Shown: positions 11,186-22,528 of the stretch, piece after piece
Layout: each line of letters begins with the position of its first letter
How positions within the stretch are numbered: the stretch's first letter is position 1
Origin: Portunus trituberculatus
Lineage: Eukaryota > Arthropoda > Malacostraca > Decapoda > Portunidae
Reading direction: 5' to 3'
DNA: 64,000 nucleotides
Assembly (NCBI RefSeq): GCF_017591435.1
Contig: NC_059301.1
Location: 31,956,986-32,020,985 of the forward strand
Translations under genes and position numbers: made by a program
The notes under the pieces: generated by a model
Databases searched by the model: none
What the model saw: the letters and a program-made list of their open reading frames with translations, nothing else
What the model was told of the DNA's origin: nothing

Positions 11186-12803
11186 ATTCACCTAGTTGTA
11201 ATTTTACAGGGCCTGGGTATCATACTCGTGTGGCCCCGTCTCCATATCTACACACATCCAACTTTCCTTTAAAACTATGCACACTCCTCGCTGACATCAC
11301 CTCCTCACTCAAACTATTCCACATCTCCACACATCTCTGTGGGAAACTATATTTCTTCACATCCTTCAAGCATATTCCCTTGGCTATCTTTTTACTATGT
11401 GATCTCGTAGTTCTATTTAAATTTTCCTCTCTCAACATCATTTGCTCATTATCCACTTCATCCAAACCGTTCATCAGTTTATAAACCTGTATTAAATCCC
11501 CTCTTTCTCTTCTTTGTTCCAAAGTAAGCAAATTAATTTCTTTTAATCTCTCCTCATAGCTCATTTCTGCCAATTCCGGAACCATTTTTGTTTCTCTGCA
11601 ATCTCTCCAACTTCCTTATATGCTTCTTTTTATAAGGGGACCAAACCACCCCAGCATATTCCAATCTTGGTCTAATTACCGTACTAATTAATTTCTTCAT
11701 CATATCTTTATCCAATATTTCTAATCAAATTATATGTTTCACCAAACATCTTGTCAATATGAGCCTCATGGTCTTGTATTATCACTCCCAAATCCTTTTC
11801 TTTTTCCACCTTTTTCAACACTACTCCTTCACCCATCTTATATGACTCTCTTGGCCGTCTTCCACTCTTCCCCATCTCCATTACGTGACTTTTGCTCAGA
11901 TTAAATTCCATCTCCCACCTCTTGCTCCACTCCCAAATTCTATCCAGATCTGCCTGTAAAATTTCACAATCTTCCTTACTCTTCACACACCTACACAACT
12001 TTGCATCATCCGCAAACAAATTAATATTACTGTTTACTCCCTCTGGCATATCATTAATATAGACAAGGAAAAGTATTGGTGCCACCAACCAGTCTGACTT
12101 TGCATCCCTTATTACCGTTCTCATCTCCCTCCATCTCAAGTAGTTTTCCATCCACTTTAACACTTTTCCCTTCAGTCCTCCATAAATCTCTAATTTCCAT
12201 AGCAGTCTCAAGTGAGGTACCTTGTCAAAAGCTTTTTTTTAAATCCAAATATACACAGTCCATCCATCCCTCTCTCTCTTGTATTTTGTCAACCACTTTC
12301 GAATAAGAGCTCAGTAGATTTGTTACACATGACCTCCCTTTCCTAAAGCCAAATTGATAATAACCGATAATAACTTATGATCCTCCAGGAACCGTATCCA
12401 ATATTTCTTTATCACCCTCTCACAAATCTTACCGACCACACTTGTTAAAGACACAGGTCTATAGTTAAGAGGCTCTTCCTTACTGCCTCCTTTATAAATG
12501 GGCACCACTTCAGCTATTTTCCATTCTACCGGTACTTCCCTAGTTTCTAATGAGCACCTTATAATATCATATAATGGATCTATCAATTTTTCTCTACATT
12601 CCTTCAATAATTTGCCCGAAAGTTCATGTGGTCCAATCGCTTTATCATCTTTAAGTTCCCCCAACATTTTATATAACTCCTTTTTAGGTATCTAAATGTC
12701 ATCCATGTGCACATTTCCTTCTACATTTTGAGGCTTTACAAACATTGTTTCTGTAGTAAATACTTGTTGAAACCTATTATTTAGCAATTCCACGATATTC
12801 TTA
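11186..12803 (-). mobile_element. CR1-like LINE family 3 (5' truncated)
   Basis: A third LINE family. The 3' end has a single ATTCACCTAGTTGT unit next to only TGTG. It covers the RT C terminus and RT and is truncated near 12803, where a short (GT)n leads into a DIRS recombinase. Confidence 0.85.
11220..12667 (-). pseudogene. LINE reverse transcriptase and C-terminal region, family 3
   Basis: The C-terminal frame 11220-11585 holds EQRRERGDLIQVYK. The palm at 11708-12211 holds FADDAK (motif C), AHIDKMFGETYNLIRN and WKLEIYGG. The fingers at 12323-12667 hold AIGPHELSG, EWKIAEVVPIYK and NYRPVSLTSVV. Motif A is broken by a T-run expansion near 12233, and motif B is deleted between the WMENYLRWREMRT and PILFLVYINDM blocks. 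Confidence 0.85.
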
Positions 12804-12816
12804 GGGTGTGTGTGTG

Positions 12817-13170
12817 AAACCATGCGCAATTACATCATTCAAACAGAGAAGCTCAGATCCAAAGTGCAACAGACAGTGAATAAATTAATCATCAGTTTTG
12901 TCAAATGTCACAAACCTGTATCTAAGGACACTATAGTGAGATGGATTGTAGCTGTGTTGAACATGGCTGGCATTGTTACCTCTATATTCACAGCAGGCAG
13001 CAAAGTTGCCAGCAGTTTCAAAGGCAAAGGCTCTGGCGGTTCTTATTGAGTGAATTATGGCTGAAGCTGGTTGGACTCAGGTGGCAACGTTTGCAAAATT
13101 CTATGATAAACAAATTGTTAAGGGATCAGACCTCTTACAAGATGCTATATTGCAAATTGATCACTGATAC
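12817..13170 (+). pseudogene. DIRS tyrosine recombinase, C-terminal part (D1)
   Basis: ETMRNYIIQTEKLRSK, FVKCHKPVSKDTIVRWI and, after a frameshift near 13040, a segment equivalent to AGWTQVATFAKFYD align by eye with the same positions in the recombinases at 52.3 and 55.6 kb. The position of the HxxR box reads AGSKV, so both His and Arg are missing. The final FAKFYD tyrosine region is present. Confidence 0.65.
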
Positions 13171-13479
13171 TGTCCAGCAAGGAGCACCAGCACTTATGTA
13201 TATATGATATATATGTTCTTTATGTTCAATTATTTACTTTGTGGTTTGGGATCCAACAGGATGTCGTATGAAGTTATTTCTTAAATCATCTGCGGGGTTA
13301 TGGACTGCATAAAGGAACAAATACTGCTGTTATTATCGTGTTCCTTGAGCACAATAAAACTCATGTATATGTCCATAATGTATGTTTTTGTTTTGTTGTT
13401 TTGGCTTGGGCACAAAGCAAGTAGAGTATAGTTACACTTCAGGCACAGCACCCACCTGGCTTCAAAATTTCATAGGAAA

Positions 13480-13805
13480 TTTCAACCACAGCTGAGGGGA
13501 TTTGATAATGTAAAATTTAAAAAGTATGCGAGACTTGCCGTAGGTGAGTTGAAATAGAAAATTAACTCTGCAGGGGGTGAGCCTTCATATGCCCTCCTCT
13601 CCCCACCCTATTTTTGGGTATATGTTATTCTAATTAATTTTGAAATTTTGTGTCATGTGGGTGATCGTAGGCTTTGAAGTCTGTCAGTGTAGCATGACGT
13701 GGCATATCTCATAGGAAAGCTCACCTCCAGCAGAGGTGATTTTCTGTAAGATTACAAACATACTTCAAGTGACCTGCAATAAGTCTCACATACTTTTTTA
13801 ATTTT
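13480..13805. repeat. DIRS internal complementary region and right terminal repeat (D1)
   Basis: An imperfect inverted pair: 13521-13590 (AAGTATGCGAGACTTGCCG onward) pairs with 13711-13800, which ends AAGTCTCACATACTTTTTT. The pair is diverged but has the same arrangement as at 35.6-36.0 and 54.8-55.1 kb. Confidence 0.65.
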
Positions 13806-13812
13806 TACCAAG

Positions 13813-14539
13813 TAATGGAGATGGATAACTCATAAAACATCCCTTCAAGTTAAGGGTTAAAGCTAAGTTTTCAATTTTGAAACATACAGCTAAAAGGGTC
13901 ACAAGAAGAAGAAGAAGCGGCCGAGTAGCCACGAGTCTCCACCTCATCTGTGGCCGATCTCATCTCTGCTTTATCTTTTGGTATTCCATGTAAGATTTAA
14001 CTTTATGCATTACAAAACAATCCTTTCTTGGCTGGCAAGGTTTGTAAAAAGCTAATGAAAATGTTGTTTTGTGAACATAAATGCATATATAAGACAGTAA
14101 CACCACCTCGAGAGATGGTGTTCCCAGCAACCTCAGAGCAACCTGATAGCAACCTTGTCATCGTCCCTCCAAGCGTTCATGGATGCCATTTCGCGGCAGG
14201 AGGTTGCTCTGACATTGTTAAAGAATCTTGGATCCAGCTCCTGGTGCTGGTATTGGCTGCTTCTGTCTCACTCTCTCCTGCTCCGCAGTACGAAGAGGTT
14301 GACCTGTATTTCTGCTCCACTTGACAACGTGTTTTCGCTGCTTAACACGTTACTCGCGTTAGTGCAATACGCTAGACTCTGCCTCACTGCGGTGAACTTT
14401 GATCTGCTCCTGCACAAATTACAGTGGAGCTATCAGTGAGAGAATTTGTACGTAGCTCCTCTAACTTCCAGTGACTCATATGACATCATAAAAGTAGTGG
14501 TACACCGGTGGCCCAATACACTGCGAAATGTATATATAA
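13813..14539. other. No recognised feature
   Basis: About 700 bp with short frames only and an (AAG)n-like run near 13905. I recognise no protein motif or TIR. Confidence 0.4.
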
Positions 14540-14684
14540 TTTTTTTTTTTTAACCCATGTGGTATGTTGGGGACCAGCCCAATTTCCATTATTTCCTATG
14601 GGAAAATTATGTCCGCTTAACAAATTTTCACTCTACGAACAGCTTTGACACTCCCTATCCTGTTCGTTAAGCAGAGTATTGCTG
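14540..14684. mobile_element. One end of a pogo/Tigger-like MITE
   Basis: The segment ends CAGAGTATTGCTG followed by TA. Subterminal text (TTCGTTAAGCAGAG, GTCCGCTTAAC) is of the 'start-with-CAG, flanked by TA' type seen in pogo/Tigger elements. The opposite end was not found. Confidence 0.45.
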
Positions 14685-15796
14685 TATTGTGGCATACCGG
14701 ATAGCGGTGCACATCTCTAGTCCCACCGCCTCACGATGGTTGGGAGATCAACATTCTTCTGCATTCTGTGCGTAGTTTTTCATTTAGAAACATACAGTGG
14801 CACCAAAAAGGCTTATTAGTGATGAGAATAAGGGTTCTAGTGAGATTGCATGTGTTAGTGAGCCACAGCCTTCCAATAGAGTGTTCACAGGAATCATACC
14901 GAGTTACCAGGCATTTTATATGGATTATGACTCGTCTTCCGACAAATAACCTTCCTCCACCTCCGCATCCTTCTCCCCTCCTCTTCTATGTTATCCATCA
15001 CCAGCCTTCACTTACGTTAAGTACAAATTAAAATTATAAAAAGATACATTGAAATTTTTGTGAACTTAAAGTTTTGCTAGGGTTAGAATGTATTACCTGA
15101 TTTATAGGTATCAGTAGTCGAACTTTTTGGTACTTGAACAGCTATTTGGAATTAATTAAGTTTGAGTACAGGGGATCCTCATGATTTGACTGTTCGCAGT
15201 TTGAATTATCACCAATTGGAACTCAGTTAATTAATATCCAATCCTCAAGGTTTGACCGACTGACTCGCCAATTCGACATTCATATATCGCTCACCACCCA
15301 TCCAGTCAAAGTCGCCGTAAATTCATGTAAGGGGTTAGCACACTGGCCTATGATATGCAGAACGAGGAACATCCGCTCCAGATAGCTGGAACTTTCCTGG
15401 GATTAGCAGAGCAAAGTTGGGATGGCTTCATATCCATTCTGGTTCTTCATATGCTATCCCAATGAAAAAATAAACACAAGATATGTAATAAAATCCTATC
15501 ATTCAAACTAAAAAAATGCCTGAATTTTTCATATATTGAATATAAATATTTCAACAGTCTAGGAAGATGAAATACAGTAAGGTCTCGGTTTACATCAGTT
15601 ACGTTCCTGAAACAGGACGTGAGTCGATTTTGTACGTAACTCGATTTTGTACGTAACTCGAGTTTCCGTACATTTCAAAGCATATCGAGTTTTCAACCAA
15701 TCATTGTTTATGGTCATTCAGGTAAGTTAAAGATTATATTGTTATATTATTTACAACTATATAGGAATATGAAACACAAGTTTGCTTTTGTTGTTG

Positions 15797-16103
15797 ATTA
15801 GGGCCACAAACGCGAAGGACTGCAGGTTGCCGAGAGGGGTGGCCCTGAGGCCGCCAGGAGGGTGGGCAGGTCGAATGTTGTGATGCCCAGGGCAGACAGC
15901 TGGGAGTGTAGTGCAGTGCGGTGGGAGTAGAAGCGTGGGCAGCGGGGCAGGAAATGCAATAGGAAAGGGCAATAGGGATCAACAGACAGGCGCAGACGGT
16001 GTAAGTGAGCTGCGAGTGTCGTGTGGCCCAGGCGAGGCTCCAGAGTTGTTATTGTTGTGATGGGTGTGCGAGCCCTCAAGGTCGTCAACCTCCCTGTTGT
16101 CAT
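15797..16103 (-). pseudogene. LINE C-terminal fragment carried inside T1a
   Basis: The minus-strand frame reads LGHTTLAAHLHRLRL, DPYCPFLLHFLPRCPRF and a tail close to the C terminus of the I-type LINE at 19.9-26.9 kb (LGHTRLTAHLHCLGL, SDPYCPWC). The same fragment sits at the same place in T1b, so it was captured before the MITE spread. Confidence 0.7.
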
Positions 16104-16139
16104 GGTAACGGGCTTCCCATTTTCTTCTTCACTCCCTCA

Positions 16140-16258
16140 CACACAGCTGCTGCCTCCCTTCTCATGTCTTTGATGACGTCCTCTTTTTCTTGTAGCGTAA
16201 TGGTTTTCCTTTTCTTAGCATCACTGCTGTCACTAAGGAGTTTTCTCTTTGGTGCCAT
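16140..16258 (-). pseudogene. N terminus of pogo/Tigger transposase (T1a)
   Basis: The frame starts with Met at 16258, reads MAPKRKLL then SSDAKKRKTI, and leads toward the CENP-B-like helix-turn-helix. Only about 40 residues survive. Confidence 0.6.
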
Positions 16259-17297
16259 TGAGCAAGATACTAAGAACTTGAGTCAGTAAACGCAGAAGTA
16301 GGATAACACTCTTGCCAGGGGCGACGGTGTGGTGGAACTGAGGCAGGGTGTTATTGTATTCAAGCGTGAGGCGGGCGGTGTGACGGGTAACCACCAACAA
16401 TAACAATAAATCCCACGCTTTACGATTTATAAATTTTCAATTTTTTTAATCTTAAATTGCCTTATACTGGACTGACGTAACTACGAGTTTGGCGTAACTC
16501 AAGACCGACGTAACCCGGGACTTTACTGTATATGTATATCATATCGATAGTTTGGGTTCATGGCAACCATCCCCCAACTCCAAAAGTTGCCGACGTGCAG
16601 CTCTTGGTTCTTCCCTAGTTTCCTTTTCTTTTTCTTTTTTCTTCAATAACTGGAAATACAAGTGCAATGGCAGCATGAAGCACAGGTTGAGATATAAGCA
16701 GCATGGTTTTGTTTTGGTTTGCTTTGATTAGGCTTGGTCTTGGTTGCTGGGCCATTTGCCTAGCATAGCAAGAACACGGGCCAGCTTGTGTGTGATAATG
16801 TTCCTGGTTTAGCACGAAGAACCATGGTCCGCATTCCGTGTATCATAGGCCAGTGTGATACCCCCTTAAACTGATGCTACCCTGTGCGATATAAATGAAG
16901 ACTTTAATGGTACTGATTTAGTCTAAATTAGTGTTTTTTAGAGGTTATAGTGATGTTTTGAGGGGGGGATGTAGGCTGGAGGCTGGTCCCTATCCCCCTT
17001 AATTCTTAAGTATCTTATGGGAAAAATTGCTTCAAGATTTGAATAAACACTGATTTGACCTATGAAAAACTGCCCTAACCCTGTCAAATTGTGAGGATCC
17101 CCTGTATTGGGTCTCCGCTGTAAATATGTTACGAGAGACGAGAGGCAAATATCTGTATATCTCAGTTTTTAAGATGATACAGTATCAGATTTTCAGTAGA
17201 AAAGGTTTTGGTTTTAACTTGATTTTACATTTTTTATTATGTTAAATCTCTTTCCAGGATGCTTATTGTTTACTCTTTATTTGTTTCATTTTATCAG

Positions 17298-17403
17298 TTC
17301 ATGCCTTCTCCTAAGGAACTCCAAGAAAAAATCATGCTTAAGCAAAGAAAACTTCCTTGTGGGATGAATGAAATAACTCCCCTGATTGACAGCCTTGATG
17401 ATG
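17298..17403 (+). CDS. Candidate host exon: phospholipase C-like (probably gamma type)
   Basis: A 106-bp segment is open in one frame between a strong pyrimidine-rich acceptor (TTTGTTTCATTTTATCAG) and a donor (GATG/GTTAGT). It encodes FMPSPKELQEKIMLKQRKLP followed by a Gly/Asp-containing tail. The pattern LPSP-x(2)-L-x(2)-K-I-x-(I/L)-K-x-(R/K)-KL is the conserved segment right after the catalytic X domain of metazoan phosphoinositide phospholipase C, and the ~15-residue polar tail fits the start of the X-Y insert. Entry phase is 0 and exit phase 1. Neighbouring exons are not in the window, so this is a single-exon call. It is the only segment that does not look like repeat DNA. Confidence 0.5.
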
Positions 17404-17735
17404 GTTAGTAATGCACTTTGTTTCTCCTTTGGGATACTAATGTTTTCATTTTATTCAGTCTATTTATTTCTATGTTTGTCTTATTATATGTATGCTTGTT
17501 TTACCTTTGTTCATTTCTTTATTTTAATTTTTATTATTTTATTTATTTGGGGCCACTGTGGTACATTGGTAGTACAGCATGGGCATGGGAGCTAATGGTT
17601 CTGTAGGCACATAGTTTCAAATCTTAGCCATGGCTTAAGATTATAGTTCCCAGTGCCAAATTATTATAAGATTCCCAACCCTCATTCATCAAGGGAACCC
17701 AGACTTTCTATTTATTTACTTTTATTCATTATTTT
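17404..17735. other. T-rich sequence after the candidate exon; no other feature
   Basis: AT- and T-rich text that would be intron if the exon at 17298-17403 is real. No motif or repeat family is recognised. Confidence 0.4.
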
Positions 17736-17747
17736 TGTGTGTGCATA

Positions 17748-18644
<897 letters not shown>

Positions 18645-18739
18645 CTATAATGGAAATTTTAAGTTATGTCAGAAAAATCTGTGTCAGCAAGGACAGCAAG
18701 GAGCAATGTACAGTTTGATTGCAAAGTGTTGAAAATTTA

Positions 18740-19005
18740 GTTTACCAATTGATTTACAATTAGAATTATATGATGCAATGGTGTTGCCTATAATAACATA
18801 TGGTTGTGAGATCTGGGGATACAAAGTATTTAAAGCTATTGGGATTGTACATTTAACATTTCTTAAGAAGACTACTTATAATCTTATGGTCTATGGAGAA
18901 CTAGGTAAATATCTTGTCAATACTCACATCAAAAGTAGAATGTTAAATTATTGGTTAAGGTTGATTAATAATGAAGCTGCATGCAGGTTCTCTAGTGACT
19001 CATAG
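18740..19005 (+). pseudogene. LINE RT C-terminal fragment, plus strand, different clade
   Basis: It reads VLPIITYGCEIWGY, VHLTFLKKTTYNLMVYGELG and MLNYWLRLIN. The ITYGCEIWG and VYGELG blocks are typical of the segment after the palm in another LINE group. It is unlike families 1-5. The upstream RT is absent. Confidence 0.6.
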
Positions 19006-19305
19006 GCTGGCTTGTTTTTACTGATCATAGCCATCATCCTAGGGTAGAGGAAAAGAAATATTTCCCTCTGACAAATTTATTGATGGCTTGACTGTAAGAA
19101 CTGTGGACAAAGTTCTCACTCAATTTCTAAAATGATAACATTACTCACTGGTATAAAACACTTTCATAATGTTATACAAGCTATAAAATACACATACAAT
19201 CAATTTGGCACTGTGACATTTGGTATAAACTACAAAAATGAGATGTGTGCCTTGTTCACCACTTCCCTGTGTTTTCCCATCGCAACATCTATTATGTTCC
19301 AGGTA

Positions 19306-19500
19306 CAGAGGATCCTTTTGGTTCGACTGTTTGTAGTTTGAATTATCGCCAATTCAAACTCAGTTAGTTAACACTCAATCCTCTAGGTTTGACTGACTGA
19401 CTTGCCAATTTGACTTTCATGTCTTGCGTGCCACCCACCCAGTCAAATTCGCCGCCAGCCCACCAGGCAAAAGTGTAAACCGAAGCTACCCTGTGCGTCA
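19306..19500. mobile_element. Tigger-like MITE family 2, left end (T2d)
   Basis: TA plus CAGAGGATCC at 19304, followed by the same subterminal sequence as T2a and T2b (for example GCCACCCACCCAGTCAAAT). The match fades after about 19500 and no right end follows. Confidence 0.7.
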
Positions 19501-19940
19501 CAATAGCACTTTTCCATCAACTATTGTCAATGCTGGTCGTCACACACAAGCCTTTGTCGCGTTTGTCAATTGTAAACAAACATGGCGGCCCTTTCACCCC
19601 CAGCAAGCCGTTGCTATTTTTGGCCTCTAATGTTCCTTATGAGAAACTCTTCAGACAGCTTTGTCCACTCATAAACAACAGAGCTGCTCATCTTGGCCAG
19701 TTGTTGCTTGGAGGTTCTGCCTTGGAACGTTGCAGTCCTAGACAAATGTAAACAAACAACTGAACTACTGGCCTGCTTGCTTCCCCGCTCTCCTGTACAA
19801 GGCAACAGCTCACTGGTTCGCCTGCTGCTTGAGGTGCTCTGCCTTCCTTTGTGTCCCGGTGTGAGACGGCCACTCTCTCTCTCTCTCTCTCTCGAGATAA
19901 CATAGGAGAAAGAAGAGAGTTGACACAAAGAGTTCTCACG

Positions 19941-20851
19941 ATGGAAGAGGACGTAAATATGCGGGACCCCATCTCTCCGGCCAAGCGTGGGCAGCCTGAC
20001 ACACCCCCTGATGACAGCCCGGAAAGGTCCTGCTACTGCACTGCCCAGGATCATCCCCAAGCCCTGGATGAGTACGTTAAGGCCTCGTTCCTGCTCCGAG
20101 GTACGGAAGGGGGCGTCTCTTCCCCAACCCGGCCAAGGTATCTCGTGTCCTCCATGACTCCGCCTTCGGGAAATACATCCTCGAGGGGGAGACCCGATCC
20201 CTAGGGAATGGCTCGTCCCTGATAGTGGCGGTGTGGGCCCACAACCTCCCCAAGATCCCCATGCTACAGTCGTCCTCCTTCACCCTAGGTGAGTGGCCTG
20301 TTACCTGCCGTAGAGCAGACCGGGACAGCGGTTTTTACCACTACGCCAAGGTGGGGCCCCTGGCGGACGACACCACCCTTGAGGAGGTCCGGGACAGCTT
20401 CTGTGTCCTGGAGGGCAATGAGGTGGTGGAACTTACCTGGCTTCCACCCCACAGCCTGCCATGCTTTGCCACAGGGAAGTGGCTTAGACTCAAGGCAAGA
20501 GGTTCCCCACCCAGCAAGGTAGCCATCGACCAGCTGGTGTACTACCCACTCTCCATTCTCCTCCCCATCCTGCGCTGCCCAGGGTGCCTTATGTTAGGGC
20601 ACTCCATCAACACCTGCAGGTCCTCGGTCCGCTGTGCTCACTGCAGTGGCCCCCACCCCTCTCGGAAAGGCGACAAGGACGAGGTATGTGACAAGCCCTT
20701 CCACTGTTTCCAGTGTCGGGGTTCCCATGGGCCCCGGTCACTCCATTGCCCCCACAACCTCCATGCCCAGCAGCTATACACTCGCCTGGTGAATGAAGGC
20801 AAACCCCTCCCTGAAATTAACAAGCAGCTGAGGGTCCTGCAGTTGCCTTAA
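19941..20851 (+). pseudogene. LINE ORF1 (gag-like) with CCHC zinc knuckles
   Basis: The start is Met at 19941 (MEEDVNMRDP). One frameshift near 20140-20225 joins it to the 208-codon frame ending at 20851. The C-terminal half has CPGCLMLGHSINTC, CAHCSGPHPSRKGDKDEVC and CFQCRGSHGPRSLHC, three retroviral-type knuckles that bind nucleic acid in I/jockey-type ORF1 proteins. It precedes the endonuclease frame by about 600 bp. Confidence 0.75.
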
Positions 20852-21450
20852 CCACAGCGACAGACTCCTACAACAGCCACCCCTGCTCCTACCATCCCAA
20901 TCCGCTCGGCTGCTCGGGTTGTTGAGCCAGGGTGTTCCTTCGCCTCTGTTGCCACAGGGAACAGGTTTGCTGGTCTCCAAGACCTACCCATTGAAGCTGC
21001 TACTGTCGCCCAGGAAGAGGACACCATGCCCACTCCTCACATCCCTACACCACCTGCTACCCATGTAGGTAGGCGTTCGGGTGTACAGCCTCCTCCACCC
21101 ATCCCAATACCTGATGCTGAGCCCGGGCTCCTGCCTGTAACAGTTGAGGCCGAGGTCCACCATCATCCCAGGAATGCTCGCCACCCACAGACACCCCACC
21201 ATCACCCTCGTCAAGCACCTGGCCAGTATTCTAGCTCACCTCCACCTTCTTGACCCTCCTCTTCACCCCAGGACTCCACCATTCCTACAGCCACTGCCAG
21301 TACTTCTCCCTCTGTATCTGAGCTCCTCCCCAGCATCCTCGACCTCCTTTGGCATGGCTACCACCTCTACCGGAAAGGAGTGTCTTTCCCGGACATTATC
21401 ACCACCCTCTGGCCCTCTGTCTCCACAATCCTGACTAATCTCTTCCCGTA

Positions 21451-22233
21451 ATGGCCCTCTCCTTTATGTTGTGGAGCGCCCGATCCCTTCTCTCCAAAAC
21501 ACAGGAACTACAAACGCATTTAGGTGATACCCTCCCGTCTTTGGTCAGCATATGTGAGACCTGGCTTCCCCTCATCTTTCCCTCTCCTTTCCGGGATACA
21601 TCATCATCCACAAAGATCGTGGTCAAGGACGTGGAGGAGGACTCCTTCTCGCCATCCATGACTCCCTCGTCTCATCGCCTCTCCCTACTCCTCAGTCTCA
21701 AGATGGGCGTCTGGAGGTTGTTGCTGCCAAGGTTGGACTTAGTGGTGGCTGGCTCACGGTGGCAGTCTGCTGGGGGTGCAGCTGCCCACCAAGAGTTTAT
21801 GCACTACTTCTCCACCCTGCAGCCTCCAGTGCTTATAATGGGGGACTTTAACGCCCATCATACATGTTGAGAGCCTGACCTGCCACCTCACCACCACAAC
21901 ACCTCTGGCAACGCTCTCTTCCAAGCCTTGCTAGATCTAACACATGTATCCCTCCTCAGCCCTCCTGGACTAGTGACCAGGTTTCATCCCCATACTGGTG
22001 CCGCCTCGGTGCTCGACCTGTTCCTTGGAGACCCTACCTTCAAGGATTCCACCTTCCGCACTGGACCTTACATGGGCAGCGACCACCTCCCTTTTTTTCG
22101 CCTCCCTCCCACAAGTCTTCCCATAACCCCAACCTGGCTGCATGCCCCGCTGGAGGCTCAATTCTTGTGGCTGGTCCTGGTACGTGGCTGCGCTTCCCTC
22201 CTCACTGGACACCCAACATCTTCCCCTGGATGA
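21451..22233 (+). pseudogene. LINE AP-type endonuclease (I-type LINE)
   Basis: SICETWL (catalytic Glu), IMGDFNAHH (Asp, Asn) and, after a stop at 21870 and a short gap, SVLDLFLGDP and MGSDHLPFF (Asp, His). A stop right after GDFNAHHTC and at least one further shift near 21640 make it non-functional. Confidence 0.8.
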
Positions 22234-22528
22234 AGCCGCAACAACCATTGCTGGGGTGCTGTCCGAGGCTGGCACAGCTGCCTTCCCATTCATCACCCGT
22301 CGTCATCCACGCCGCCCTGGGAAGCCCTGGTGGGATGTAGCCTGTGCGTAGGCAGTACAGGACCATCGCCAGGCTTGGAATCAGTGGTGTAGGACCCCCA
22401 CTATCCAGGCTGGCCGTGCTTACCGCCGCCTAGACACCATCTGTGCCAAGACCATCCTCAAGGCAAAGCGGAATGCATGGGACCTGCACTGCTCCACTCT
22501 CTCCTTCCGCTCCTCTCCCAAGCGTACC

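Larger units (their letters stand above)
12817..13812 (+). mobile_element. DIRS-type retrotransposon 3' end (D1)
   Basis: The end of a DIRS element in plus orientation: recombinase C terminus, spacer, internal complementary region and right inverted terminal repeat. The body upstream is missing, because the (GT)n at the 5' end of the family 3 LINE interrupts the recombinase gene at TGTGTGTGAAACC. Confidence 0.7.
15575..16528. mobile_element. Tigger-like MITE family 1 (T1a)
   Basis: TIRs are CAGTAAGGTCTCGG at the left and CCCGGGACTTTACTG at the right, flanked by TA. Inside, on the minus strand, are the N terminus of a pogo-type transposase and a piece of LINE 3' end. A second copy in the opposite orientation lies at 27036-27983. 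Confidence 0.85.
15169..17104. mobile_element. Tigger-like MITE family 2 (T2a), with T1a nested in it
   Basis: TIRs begin CAGGGGATCCTCA (15169) and end TGAGGATCCCCTG (17104), with TA on both sides (15167-15168, 17105-17106). The TA duplication and CAG terminus fit the pogo branch of Tc1/mariner. About 980 bp remain after removing the nested T1a (15575-16528). Confidence 0.8.

Noticed and set aside
14028..14439. Two overlapping plus-strand frames as possible host exons
   Set aside because: No recognisable motif or convincing splice sites; composition resembles degraded repeat.
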